Translations under genes and position numbers: made by a program
Notes under the pieces: generated by a model
Told to the model about the DNA's origin: nothing
Database searches by the model: none
The model's input: only the letters and a program-made list of their open reading frames with translations
Source of the DNA: Choricystis sp. odSpoLacu1
Lineage: Eukaryota; Chlorophyta; Trebouxiophyceae
DNA length: 64,000 nucleotides
Assembly (NCBI GenBank): GCA_958009055.1
Contig: OY253659.1
Span: 558,001 to 622,000, forward strand
Direction: 5' to 3'
Part shown: positions 22,636 through 32,717 of the stretch, piece by piece
Layout: each line of letters opens with the position of its first letter
Numbering within the stretch: position 1 is the stretch's first letter

Positions 22636-23850
22636 ATGTCGGCCGTCTCCGCCACCTGGGCGGGCGACGTCGTGTCCCCCTTCTTCGGCTTCCTGGGCGC
22701 CGCGTCGGCGCTCGTGTTTTCGTGTGAGTGGTGGTGGGCGAGAGACAGAGCAGCACACGACGCGCGCGCGCGGGCGCCACACGCGCAGGTGAAAAGCGTG
22801 TGTGTGGCTTGTGCCGCTCTGCGGGGCCGGAGAGGGCGGTGGCTCGGGGGGCGGGCGCGGCGCCGCACGCGTGTCTGCGCGCGATGCCCCACCGCCCTGC
22901 CTCCCCCATCGATCCCTCCCTCCCAAGACGCGCGCGCGCGCGTCCCCGCCCTCTCGCCTGACCAGCCACGCTGCATGGTGCCAGTCCAGCGGAGGGGGCG
23001 CGCGCGCGCAGGAGGGAGGCGGCAAAGAGCGCGTTTTGGAGGCGGAATAACGCGGTCGGCCTCCCCTCTCCCGACCTTTTCCTCCCCTCCCCCCCCACAC
23101 ACACAGGCTTTGGCGCCGCCTACGGCACCGCCAAGTCGGGCGTCGGCATCGCGTCCATGGGCGTCATGCGCCCCGAGCTGGTCATGAAGTCGATCGTGCC
23201 GGTGAGTGTGGAAGAAAGAGAAAAAAAGGGAGGGTGGGGAAAGCGAACGAGCGAAGGATTTTGTGTTTCGACCTTTGTCTCACCTCTCTCTCCACACCCT
23301 CTCCCCGTCTAGGTCGTCATGGCGGGTGTGCTGGGCATCTACGGCCTCATCATCGCCGTCATCATCTCCACCGGCAGTGAGTGATTGGTCTTTTGGGGGG
23401 GGGGGGGGGGAAGGGCGGCGCAGACACCCACACAAAAACACAAAACACTCACCCAAACCTCCCCTCTCCCCCAGTCAACCAAACCGCGGAAAAGCCCTAC
23501 TACTTCTTCGACGGCTACGCCCACCTGGCGTCCGGCCTGGCGTGCGGCCTGGCCGGCCTCGCCGCCGGCATGGCCATCGGCGTCGTCGGCGACGCTGGTG
23601 TCCGCGCCAACGCGCAGCAGCCCAAGCTGTTTGTCGGCATGATCCTCATCCTCATCTTTGCGGAAGCGTTGGCGCTGTATGGCCTGATTGGTGAGTGTGT
23701 GGGGAGGGATGGGGGTGGGGGAGAGAGAGGGGAGAGAGTTTTCACACGCGACCAACCCTCATCACATTTCTTTCTCCCTCCTCTCCTCCTCCAGTCGGCA
23801 TCATCCTGGCCTCCAAAGCGGGCACCGCCGTCCCCGGGGGCGCGCCGTGA
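22636..23850 (+). CDS. VHA-c: V-type H+-ATPase 16 kDa proteolipid subunit c
   Basis: Proton-carrying rotor subunit of the vacuolar ATPase Vo ring. Five exons (22636-22723, 23107-23201, 23313-23376, 23475-23690, 23795-23850) give 172 residues, the usual length. Four hydrophobic helices are visible and the sequence is nearly canonical: [77 protein letters not shown] and [19 protein letters not shown] with the proton-binding Glu. It is the most intron-dense short gene here. Intron 3 contains a G14 run near 23395-23410. The start codon lies at the only ATG giving the standard short N-terminus. Confidence 0.97.
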
Positions 23851-24244
23851 AGAGTGTGTGTAGTGGCCACCCGGGGAAATGGTGTGTGGGGAACCAGGGA
23901 GCGCAGAGTTTTTTCTTTTGTTTTCCCCGACCCTTCGCTCCCCCTTTCTGCAATCACAAAAACCCGACAGAGCCGTTTTTCTCTTTGACCCACTGCCTCG
24001 CCGCCGAAAGGATGATAGTGCTGCCTTTGGTGGTTTGGTTTTTTGCACACGAGAGGAGGGAGCATGATCGCTCTCCCCCAAAACCAACTCTCTCTTTCCC
24101 AAGCGCAAAACCTCCCCCCCACCCACCCGCCGCAACAGAAGGAAAAAACAAAAACACAACGGCAACGTGAAGGGAAACAAGTGCGGTGCGTGGCAGTGAA
24201 ACTCTCTAGTAAAGAAGAAGAAGAAGAAAAAACGCTTTCCCTCA
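23851..24244. other. Convergent intergenic region
   Basis: A 394-nt gap between the ends of the V-ATPase and GT31 genes. It is noticeably less GC-rich, with CAAAAACAAAAAC-type patches and AAGAAGAAGAAG near 24214-24228. It holds both 3' UTRs; no gene was recognised. Confidence 0.5.
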
Positions 24245-25968
24245 TCATCGCCGCCCCCCCACCTCCCCACCGTCCGCCGCCCGCCCCGCCGCCTTGAAGG
24301 CGGTCGCGTCCAGTGACCGCGCTTTGGCCAAGGCGGGGGCGGGGACGGCGCCGACTACGGATTCGACGCTGGCCGCCACGGCCGCGACCGACCCGCCGCC
24401 ACACCCCCTCAACTCGGCGCCCAGCGCCCGCATCTTGGTGGGGGAATCGATCTTGTGCAGCACGAGCCAGGGTGTGTCGGAGCACAGGTCCTCGGTGACA
24501 GCGCCCATCACTTTGACGCGGGGAGGGTTTGGGTCGGTGTCGTCGTGTTCCAGTGTCTCAAAACAGCACGCCGCCGCCCACGTGTAAAACCTCTCGTGGT
24601 CCACGTGCCGCAGGTCCATCGCCATCAACCAGAACCCCAGCGTCGCGTCCTCGATGGGCGTGAACTTCAGGCGCTGCGCGCGGTTGACGCCGATGAGCGT
24701 GCGCGCGACGTCGCCCGACAGCACGTACCCCCCCCCCATCGCGTACTTGGGGTAGGTGCGCAGCCCCGTGTGGTTGTAGAAGACGTCGTTGTTCCACTTG
24801 TGGCCGGGTTGGAGCAGGACTTCAGATTCTTGGATCATGCGGCCGACGTACAGGCGCTCGGCAGAACAGTCGGGCGTTTCGCAGTACGAGCGCAGCAGCG
24901 ACACGGAGGGGGGCACGTTGACGAAGGCGTCGTCGTCGGTTTTGAGGACGTATTTGACGTCGTAGTTTTCGACGGCGTACTGTTGGAAGTGGGGTGGGCG
25001 GGTGGGGTGGAGGAAGGGGGACACACACAGCTGCGCGGGCGCGTTGGCCCACCTTCCCCCCCCCTTTCAACCGTCTCCACCCTCTCTCACCTCGAAAATG
25101 AAGTACGTCTTGTACAGGATGGACTTGTAGTTGGTCCTCTCCTTGATGTAGATGATGTCGCCGTACTCGGCTTGTTCACGGTCGACCTGGGGGGTGGAGG
25201 GAGGGGTTGATGACGGAGAAAGAGGGCGCGCCCTGGCCGCGAGTTGTTCGCGAGACGCAGCCGCCCTTGGCCCCCACCCCGCGTCTCCCGCCTGCTCCCG
25301 TCCCCCCATTCGTCTGCCACACACTCGCCCGACATCGGTGGGGCAGGCGCCGGACGGCGGGGCGGGGCGAGGGCGGCGCGAGGCAGGAGGAGCGACAGCG
25401 GCGAAAAACCATCGGGCGCTCCTCGCTTGTCCCCCCGCCCCGCCGCGCCCGCCCCCCACGCCTCGGACCGCCCCATTGTCACGGCCAGCGCACCACACAA
25501 CATCCATCCTCCCCCACCCCACTCTCTCACCTGGGCCGTCGCCTCGTCCTCGCTCAACACAAACCTGCACAATGACACGGGCGCCAACTGTGCGGGCCCC
25601 GCCCACGCCTCCCGCACCGCCAGCCGCCTGTGCCTGTACCCCCTCCCCGACAGGATGCCGATGAACAGGAACAGTTTGGGCAGCTTGCGCCCGCCCGCGC
25701 CGGGGACCGCGAGCGCGGCGGAGCCAGGGGCACCGAATCCGCCGGCGCTGGTGGTGCGCGTGCCGCCGCCGCCCGCGTGCGGCACCAGGGTTGCCGCCGG
25801 CGTGCCCGCCGTGCGGCGGCCAATGAGGCCGCCGGCCAGGGCGGCTACCGCCAGCAGGGCCAGCGTGAGGGGCAGGGACAGGCCAGAGCGGCGGTCGCCG
25901 AGGGCCGCGAGGCGGCGTGCGCGGGACGGCTTGGCCGTGGGCGACGCACCCGCGCTGGTGGGCAGCAT
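24245..25968 (-). CDS. GT31 beta-1,3-galactosyltransferase-like Golgi glycosyltransferase
   Basis: Exons 25968-25531, 25186-25091 and 24979-24245 join in phase 0 to 422 residues. It is a type II membrane protein: a basic cytosolic start, then a helix (SLPLTLALLAVAALAGGLIG, about 29-50). GT31 motifs follow: LFIGILSGRGYRHRRLAVREAW, FVLSEDE, GDIIYIKERTNYKSILYKT, and the metal-binding KTDDDAFVN, then AMGGGYVLSGDVA and EDATLGFWL. These bind UDP-sugar and Mn2+ for beta-1,3 transfer. It is likely involved in glycoprotein or wall glycan synthesis in the Golgi; the donor sugar cannot be read from the sequence. Confidence 0.9.
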
Positions 25969-26280
25969 GGGTGAGGAAATGCGAGGAGTGTGGGGGGCTG
26001 GGGGGTGGCAGCTGCACACGCACCGGATGCGCGGTGAAAACGCCGAAAAAAAATGGACGCCGACGCGGGGTGCGAGCCAAGCACAGGCCGCACGCACGCA
26101 CACACACACACACACACACACACGCTCCCCTCGCGGCGGGAGGAGGCGGGGTGTGGGGTGAGAGGGCGCGGGTTTGCACAAAAAAAGAGACTAGAGGTTG
26201 TGTTTTGGACGACGTTTTTTTTTTGCTCTTGCTCTCTCTCGCCCACACAAAAAACGACCCTCTCCTTTTTGCTCCGCGAC
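25969..26280. other. Intergenic with CA microsatellite
   Basis: A 312-nt gap between the GT31 start and the carbonic anhydrase stop, both minus strand. It contains a (CA)12 tract at about 26100-26123 and a T9 run near 26215. It holds the GT31 promoter and the carbonic anhydrase 3' UTR. Confidence 0.5.
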
Positions 26281-26937
26281 TCACTCATCCTCCACCTCCA
26301 CCAGCTTGCCCGTGTCCACATCATACACAAACCCACGCACCGTCACCGCGTCCTCCCCCTCCGTCGGGATGTGGGGGTGCGACCGCACCGCTGCCACGCC
26401 GCGCCGCACCTCCGCCCGCAGCCGGCCCCAACTCTCCTCCGTTGGCGCCGCGTCCATGGGTTCTGGGGCCCCCTCAAACGCGTGGAAGCGGGTGATACCG
26501 TCCTCTTGAGTCTCGTGGGCGCCGCCACCCCCGCAGCACGGCACAAAGCGGCGCCCCGTGGCGGCGGACAGACCCTCAACCGCGGCCGCGTCGCCATGCA
26601 GCCCCGCCGTCAGCAGGGCATCGGTGAAGGCCAGCATGCCGCACCGCGTGTGCTTGATGAGCACAATCTCTTTCGTGTTTAAGAGATGATGGGAGATGGC
26701 CAGCGATCGCAGCGCAGAGGCATCCACCACACCACCCGCGTTGCTGATCCAGTGGGCATCCCCAGTCGCCACCCCCAGCACGTCGGGCGTCAGGCGGGCG
26801 TCCATGCAGGCCACGACCGCGACGCCACGGGCGGGGGCGATGGGGAGGGGGCCCGGGTGCTTGGCGTCGCGGGTGGGCTTGCCAGCCGCGTAATCAGCGT
26901 TGTTTGTGAGGAGGTCGTCGGTGACGGAGGGGGCCAT
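26281..26937 (-). CDS. Beta-class carbonic anhydrase, short (clade D-like) type
   Basis: Zinc enzyme interconverting CO2 and bicarbonate. Intronless, 218 residues, ATG at 26937. Zinc and catalytic residues are in place: CMDARL (Cys44, with the Asp46-Arg48 dyad) and HTRCG (His96, Cys99). The loop WISNAGGVVDASALRSLAIS and spacing resemble the small clade D beta enzymes of bacteria and algae rather than the longer plastid type. A His/Cys/Gly-rich insertion (PCCGGGGAHE) lies around residues 135-145. No transit peptide is evident, so it may be cytosolic. In algae such enzymes serve carbon concentration or pH control; its role here is inference. Confidence 0.9.
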   Translation of the reverse strand: MAPSVTDDLLTNNADYAAGKPTRDAKHPGPLPIAPARGVAVVACMDARLTPDVLGVATGDAHWISNAGGVVDASALRSLAISHHLLNTKEIVLIKHTRCGMLAFTDALLTAGLHGDAAAVEGLSAATGRRFVPCCGGGGAHETQEDGITRFHAFEGAPEPMDAAPTEESWGRLRAEVRRGVAAVRSHPHIPTEGEDAVTVRGFVYDVDTGKLVEVEDE

Positions 26938-27334
26938 GGTTTCTATTTCGGTTTCTTGGCTTGCTTGTGGGTGTTGGTGTGGTGGTTGCTGTGGGGGGTG
27001 GAGGGGGGGGGGGGGAGGGGTTGGTGGGGAGGTAAAAAAGAAATGTAGGTTCACCGAGCAAGCGAGCGCGGAGGGCGGGGCGGGCGGCGCGGCAGTGACT
27101 AGTGGTCCGTGGGTCCATAGACCGGTGTACCGCATCGTGAGCAACGCAGTGGAGGCACGTGAAATGCCGGGAGGGCGCACCTGCGTTGATGGGTCGGGCG
27201 TTTGCCCCGCGAATTAGTGTTTTTCAAGTTGTGGCAAACGTCTGAGAAAAAATCGCGAGTGTTTCGCCCCCTCCCTGGCGGTTTGTTTCGTGTTTCGTCC
27301 CCTCTCTCTCTGTCTCACACACACAGCCCACTCT
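26938..27334. other. Intergenic, carbonic anhydrase promoter
   Basis: A 397-nt gap between two minus-strand genes. It includes a G13 run at about 27004-27016 just upstream of the carbonic anhydrase ATG. No gene was recognised. Confidence 0.5.
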
Positions 27335-28213
27335 TCATCTCAAAAACCGGGGCGGCGTCAACCGGTTGGCCACGCCCAGGGGCGCCCTGTTTTCCTCGCC
27401 ACCCGCCGCGGCCGGTGGCGGGGGCCCTGCCTTGACGGGCGGGCGCGCTGCCCCCTCCTCCTCCTCCTCTGCCAACCGTGCCGCCGCCGCGGCAGCCGCC
27501 GCCCTCCCGTCCCGCAGCGCAGCCCGGGCGGCCCCCAGGTCGCGGGACGCGGCAGCGGCGGCGGCGGACGCGGCCGCGGCGTCTGCGCGCGCGGTGGCGG
27601 CTTCCGCGGCAAGAGCATCACGCTGCGCCTTGACAGCCACCAACGACGCCGCCAGAGCGTCCCTCTCGGACGTCAACGCACGCAGCGCGTCCGCCAGAGC
27701 GTCCGCGTCGGCGGCGGCGGCGGCCAGGGTGGCGGCAGCGGGGGAAGGGGGCAGAGGCGCAGTCGACAAGCGCGCTGTGTCTAGGGACGCAGCAGGAGAC
27801 GCGTACGCGGAGACACCGCCACGAGAAGCCGAGCTGGCTACCTCCTCCTCCAGCAGCAGCAGGCCGCCCACGGGGGCCAGCGCGGCGGCGCCACCCGAGA
27901 CAGACGCAGACGCGGACGCCTGGGGCGGCGAGTCCAGCTGGATCAAGTTGCCCGACGGCGCGGGCACCGCCACCGCGGGGGCGCGAGGCGGCTCCAGGTG
28001 GGCGTCAATCTCGCGCAGCAGGTCGGCAAAGCGGGCGGCTGCAGGCGTGCGCGCGGCGTGCGCGGGAATGCGCGCATCCGGGCGTGGCGTGGCGGCGTCG
28101 GCGTGGGCGCCGCGAGTGCCCAAGTGTGCTGACGCGCCCAGTGGTCCTAGCGCGGCGCGCAGGGTGGAGGGAGGACGCGGCGTGGTGGGTGGGGCAGAGG
28201 GAAACGGCTCCAT
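27335..28213 (-). CDS. Unrecognised Ala-rich coiled-coil protein
   Basis: A single open frame of 292 residues from the ATG at 28213; an ATG 33 nt upstream (28246) would add 11 residues. The N-terminal half is Pro/Ala-rich with a short helical segment (RFADLLREIDAHLEPP) and a patch GGLLLLEEEVASS. Residues about 165-265 form a heptad-like Ala-rich coiled coil (ALRALTSERDALAASL, VKAQRDALAAEA). The C-terminus ends ENRAPLGVANRLTPPRFLR. No family was recognised. Codon bias matches neighbouring genes and the antisense frame shows no domain, which supports this strand. Confidence 0.6.
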   Translation of the reverse strand: MEPFPSAPPTTPRPPSTLRAALGPLGASAHLGTRGAHADAATPRPDARIPAHAARTPAAARFADLLREIDAHLEPPRAPAVAVPAPSGNLIQLDSPPQASASASVSGGAAALAPVGGLLLLEEEVASSASRGGVSAYASPAASLDTARLSTAPLPPSPAAATLAAAAADADALADALRALTSERDALAASLVAVKAQRDALAAEAATARADAAAASAAAAAASRDLGAARAALRDGRAAAAAAAARLAEEEEEGAARPPVKAGPPPPAAAGGEENRAPLGVANRLTPPRFLR

Positions 28214-28755
28214 TGCAAGATGGCGTCGCGCAACGTTTGACGACAACGAGAGGTGTGAGCGACGCTGCCCGGCTGCTGTTTTTTTTCAGCCCGCTCCGCC
28301 CACACTGCCAAGCCAGCAAATGCAAATCGACTGCGAGGGGACACACAAGAAAAAAATCGGCAGCAAGTCGTTTTCTCAGTTTCTCCCGCGCGGAACGAAA
28401 ACGGGGCGACGCCCGAGGACTCTGTCCTCCCCTCCGCACACACAACCCCCCTCCCTCCGACTTGACAAGGTGGAGCCGTGGCACTGTTTTGGTCAGCGCG
28501 GGTGTCGCGCTGGGCGGGGCGGAAAGCAAAAAAACGCGGGGCACCTTGGACCCCAACGCCGCCGTCTTCTCGACACGTGCCCGAGCGAATAGCTGTCGCT
28601 GCAGGTTCCTCCCTGTTTCCCGCTATAAAAGCCCGCGCCCCCCAGCTCTCTCTCTCACACCATCACTCACTTCTTGCCTACCGTCAAGCTCCACCCCACC
28701 TCCACTCTCCACTTCATCCCCCCCCCCACACACACACACGCGAGACCCCAGCATC
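28214..28755. promoter_or_regulatory. Divergent promoter region with TATA box
   Basis: A 542-nt gap between the coiled-coil gene (-) and the small secreted protein (+). It contains a clear TATA box near the plus-strand gene and T-rich and A-rich patches near 28278 and 28350. No additional gene was recognised. Confidence 0.6.
28624..28630 (+). promoter_or_regulatory. TATA box (TATAAAA)
   Basis: CGCTATAAAAGCCCGCG lies 126 nt upstream of the ATG at 28756. A start site about 30 nt downstream would leave a roughly 100-nt leader. This is the only textbook TATA box noticed in the window, which suggests a strongly or conditionally expressed gene. Confidence 0.75.
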
Positions 28756-29106
28756 ATGCCCTTCTCCCTCGCCCGCGCCGCCGTGGCCGCCCTCGCCGCC
28801 GCCCTGCTGCTCGCCACCCCCGCGACCGCCGATGTGCCCGGCGTCGTCACCATCACGAACGAGGCCTCTCTCAACGCGTTGATCAGCGTGACCGACACAT
28901 CCTACCGCGGTGGGTGTGGACCCTACACGGTTGCGACCCCCGGGCAGACGCTCACCATGAGCGCGCTGTGCGTGCCCACGGCCGCTGTGGTGGGGCACGG
29001 GTTCACGCAGCGGGGGGCGCAGTGCGTGGTGGTCAACCCGGGCGGCAGCAGCGGCGCGTGGACTGTGACGGGGGACGTGACGGCGTGCCAGATGGCTCAG
29101 GCGTGA
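28756..29106 (+). CDS. Small secreted four-cysteine protein, unknown
   Basis: Single exon, 116 residues. A strong signal peptide (MPFSLARAAVAALAAALLLATPATA) is followed by a mature part of about 91 residues beginning DVPGVVTITNEASLNALI. Four Cys (GGCGPY, SALCVP, AQCVVV, TACQMA) could form two disulfides. The beta-rich look (VVTITNEASL, AWTVTGDV) suggests a compact extracellular beta domain. No family was recognised. The TATA box upstream and lack of introns suggest high expression. It could be a wall, mating or defence-related secreted protein, but nothing in the sequence decides. Confidence 0.75.
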   Translation: MPFSLARAAVAALAAALLLATPATADVPGVVTITNEASLNALISVTDTSYRGGCGPYTVATPGQTLTMSALCVPTAAVVGHGFTQRGAQCVVVNPGGSSGAWTVTGDVTACQMAQA

Positions 29107-29621
29107 GGGAGGAAAAGTTTTTTGTTGTGTTTTGTTTTTGCACAGTGCAACATTGAACGTTTGTGGTGTGTTTGAGTGTTCATGCTTGTGTTTGAGTGTA
29201 GCGCGGTGGATGCAGGGTACGCAGCCCCGGACACGCCTCCATCTGCTCTGGCGGTGGTGGGCTTCCCGGGCGGCACCCCCGCCCGGTAGCAGCGCAGCGG
29301 CTGCCGCAAGTTCGTGAGGGAGGGAGGAGGTGACGGGGGTCGGCAACAGGGTAATGAGTTTGAGCGTTTGGAACGAGGAGAAATGTTTTACAGGTGGCTC
29401 CCTCCCAACTTGTCCTCTCAAAAGTACACAACATCATCCCCCCTTGCCCACCCACTGCCCCCCACCCCCGCCCCAGCAGCAGCGCACATGCTCACACATC
29501 AAAACTGGGGGTCTCGGTGGCGGGATTTTTTTTTTTGGCAGGCGTCGTGAGCTGTGTCGCACGTCCCTCACTCCATCGTTTGTTTTTTTTGGTTGTTGCT
29601 GCCGCCCTCTCTCCCCACGCG
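29107..29621 (+). other. Intergenic, secreted-protein 3' UTR and CysRS promoter
   Basis: A 515-nt gap between two plus-strand genes. The first 100 nt are T-rich and less GC-rich, as expected for a 3' UTR. T9 and T8 runs occur near 29526 and 29582. No gene was recognised. Confidence 0.5.
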
Positions 29622-32572
29622 ATGGCGGACCCCCCACCCCCCGCCAAGCGATGGCTGCCTCCTTACGGCTCCCAACCTCCCCCCCCGGGCGGCCTCGTCC
29701 TGGCGAACTCCCTGGCCGACGACAAAGACAACAAGACGCCGTTTGTGCCGTCCGGCGGCCCCGGGTCGCGCAGGATCACGTGGTACGCGTGCGGGCCGAC
29801 GGTGTACGACTCGAGTCACATGGTGAGAGAGAGTGGATGTGTGGAGAGAGTGGAGAGAGGGAGGAGGGAGGAGGGGAGGGAACACGATTGCGCGGCCGTC
29901 AATCGGGGACCGCCACTGATCACAGAGTGGACAGGCTCCGCGCGTGCCGCCCCACCGCCCCGCCTGGCCGTGGCTGTTAATTGTGCTCATTGTGAGCGGC
30001 TGGTGTCGTGTATTTTTATCGAAACCACCTCCTCCCTTCCCACCCGCCACACCCACAGGGCCACGCCCGCACCTACGTCGCCTTCGACAACGTGCGCCTC
30101 GCCCTGGAGGATTGGTTTGGCTACGACGTCGCCCTCGTTATGAACGTGACCGACGTGGACGACAAGATCATTCGGCGCGCGCGCGAAGGCCACCTGCTGG
30201 CAGCGTATTCAACCGCCCCCACCACCACGCCCGCCGTCGCCCGTGCTGACGCCGCCGCCGCTGTTGAAGCCGCCATCGCGGCCGCTACTGCGAAAGTGGA
30301 GGCCGCTACCGCGGAAGCTAAAGCAGCTGCCGACGCGGCGGCAGGAGAAAACGCCCCAGCGGGCGCCAAGCGCGCCGCAGCCGACCTTGCAGAAGCCGCC
30401 GCCGGCGAAGCCCACAAATTGAGCCGCCTGCGTGACGCCGCCAAAGCGGTCGCGTCCGCCCCGGACGACGTGGCCTCCATCGTGGCCGCGGGCGCCGACG
30501 CGCTGGGTCCCGCCCTCGACGCGTCCTCGGGCGCCACCCTCACCGACCCCTCCATCTTTCGCGCCCACGCCGCCCGCTACGAAGCCGACTTCCTGGCCGA
30601 CATGGACGAGTTGAGGGTGCGCCGTCCCGCCGTGTTGACGCGGGTGTCTGAGTACGTGCCCGAAATCGTTGATTATGTGTCCACCATCATTTCCGCCGGC
30701 TTTGCCTACGCCACCTCCACGGGGGACGTCTACTTTGATGTGGCCGCGTTCAGGGGGGCGGGCTGGCCGTACGGCCGGCTGAGGCCGCACTCCGTCGGCA
30801 CCGGCCTGGGTGGCGACGGCGACGACAGCGCGCCTGCTGCCGCCACCGCCGACGCCGCCCCCCTCCCCACCACCAAGCGCTCCCCCGCCGACTTTGCGCT
30901 GTGGAAAGCGTCCCGCCCGGGGGAGCCGTCCTGGGCGTCGCCCTGGGGGCGGGGGAGGCCGGGGTGGCACATCGAGTGTTCCGCCATGGCGTGCGCGGTC
31001 CTGGGCCCCACCATTGACATCCACTCTGGCGGCGAGGACCTCGCCTTCCCCCACCACGACAACGAGATCGCGCAAGCGGACGCGTTCTACAGTGGGGGCG
31101 GCGTGTGTGGCTGCGGTGGTGGTGGGCGGGTGGGTGGCACCGCGCCGGCCGACGCGTCCCCCACCACCCGCCAGTGGGTCAACTACTTTCTGCACTCGGG
31201 CCACCTGTCGATTGACGGGCTCAAGATGTCCAAATCGTTGAAGAACTTTGTGACGATTCGGGACGCGCTGGCCGCGCACTCGCCGCGGTTGCTGCGCCTG
31301 CTCTTTGCCGGCACGCGCTGGGACAAGCCCATGACGTTCAATGCCGCCGCCCTGGATGAAGCCAGGAAGCGGGAGGGCGCGTTCAAGCGCCTGTTTCACA
31401 CGGTGGCGGTGGCGGGCAGGCGGCGGGCGGCTGCAGTGGTCTGCGGGGGAGGCGACGACTCTGCCGCCACGTCCACCCCCTTCCCTGACGGCGAGCGCTG
31501 GGACGCGCCTGAAGCCACTCTCTCCGCCGCCATCGACACCGCCGCCGACGCCGCCCACGCCGCGATGTGCGACTCGGTGGACACCAAGACAGCGTTGGAA
31601 GCAGTTCTCACCCTCGCCAAAGACACCCAAGCCTACGCCACCGCCTGCACCACCGCCCGCCGGTCCCCGCGCGCCCTGCTGCTGCGGCGGGCGGGGGAGG
31701 TGGCCACCCGCGTGCTGCGGGTGGTGGGCGTGTCGGTGGCGCCCGCGGGGGGCGTGGGGCTGGGCGACGAGCGCGAGCTGCCCGAGAGCGCGGCGCGCGC
31801 GGTGGACGCGGTGGCCAGCCTGCGGGACGCGGTGCGCGGTGCCTCCCGCTTGGTGAGGGGTGGTGGCGTCAGGGCGGCGCTGGCGGCGGCGGCGAAGGAG
31901 GCGGGGGCGCGCGCGCGGGAGCAGCTGGGGGTGAACCTCGGTGATGGCGGCGCTGCCGACGCCGGCGACGCCGCCGCCCCCTTCATCGCCGCGCTGGCCG
32001 CGCTGACGGCGTCCGTGCGGGCTGCGGCGGGCGCCGAGGACGACGGCGCCGCTGCCGCCGCCGCGCTCACCGCGAGCGACGTTGCTCGCGACACCCACCT
32101 TGCAGCTGCAGGCGTCCGCCTGGAGGACGCGGTCGGCGAGGATGGCGCCGCCCCCACCTCGGTGTGGGCGACCGACGACCCGGCCGCCCTGGCCGCTGAA
32201 GCGGCGGCGCGCGTGGCTGCCGCCGCGCGCGACGCGGCGCGGCGCGCGGCGGCCGCGGCCGATGCGGCAGCGCGCGACCTCAAAAAGCTGGAGGACGCGG
32301 CCGCGGCGCCCACGGTGGCGGCCGCCCTGATCGACAAGTACTCCAGGTTTGATGGCGAGGGCAACCCGACTCATGCTGCTGATGACACGGCGCTGGACGA
32401 GCGGGGGCTGGCCAAAGCCAAGAAGGAAGCAGACAAAAAAAGGCGCGCGCGGGCACCCTATGAAACCGCGATCGCGGCCGACCCAGACGCGCTGGCCAAG
32501 GCGCGGTCCAGGGCGGTTGACGCGGCTGAGAGGGCGGCCGAGGCGAGGGCGGCGGTGGACGCGAGCGGGTAA
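29622..32572 (+). CDS. CARS: Cysteinyl-tRNA synthetase, cytosolic type, with Ala-rich insertions
   Basis: Charges tRNA-Cys. Exon 1 29622-29822 and exon 2 30059-32572 (phase 0) give 904 residues. The zinc Cys is in [14 protein letters not shown]. The HIGH-type motif ([12 protein letters not shown]) is split exactly by the intron between HM and GH. Further class I motifs: [41 protein letters not shown] and KMSKSLKNF (about 455). A roughly 150-residue Ala-rich helical insertion follows the ATP site ([20 protein letters not shown]). The eukaryotic cytosolic C-terminal signature [14 protein letters not shown] is present. The protein is longer than the human enzyme because of these insertions. No transit peptide is obvious. 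Confidence 0.94.
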
Positions 32573-32619
32573 AGAGAAGAGAAGTAAAAGGACGGGAAAA
32601 ACGCGTTGAAAACCAATTG

Positions 32620-32644
32620 CTCTCTCTCTCTCTCTCTCTCTCTC
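32620..32644 (+). repeat. (CT)n microsatellite
   Basis: About 12 CT units between the CysRS stop and the NOP14 start, 74 nt upstream of the NOP14 ATG. Pyrimidine tracts of this kind are common in leaders here. Confidence 0.95.
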
Positions 32645-32717
32645 CTGGCGCAGAGCACCGCGCTCCCCTTGCTCCAGCTCACCGCCCAGTCACCGCCTGC
32701 ACTTTCGCCCCTCTCAC

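Noticed and set aside
30209..32374. 721-codon minus-strand open frame opposite CysRS
   Set aside because: Gly/Arg/Val-rich shadow with no motifs, opposite a fully motif-supported enzyme.
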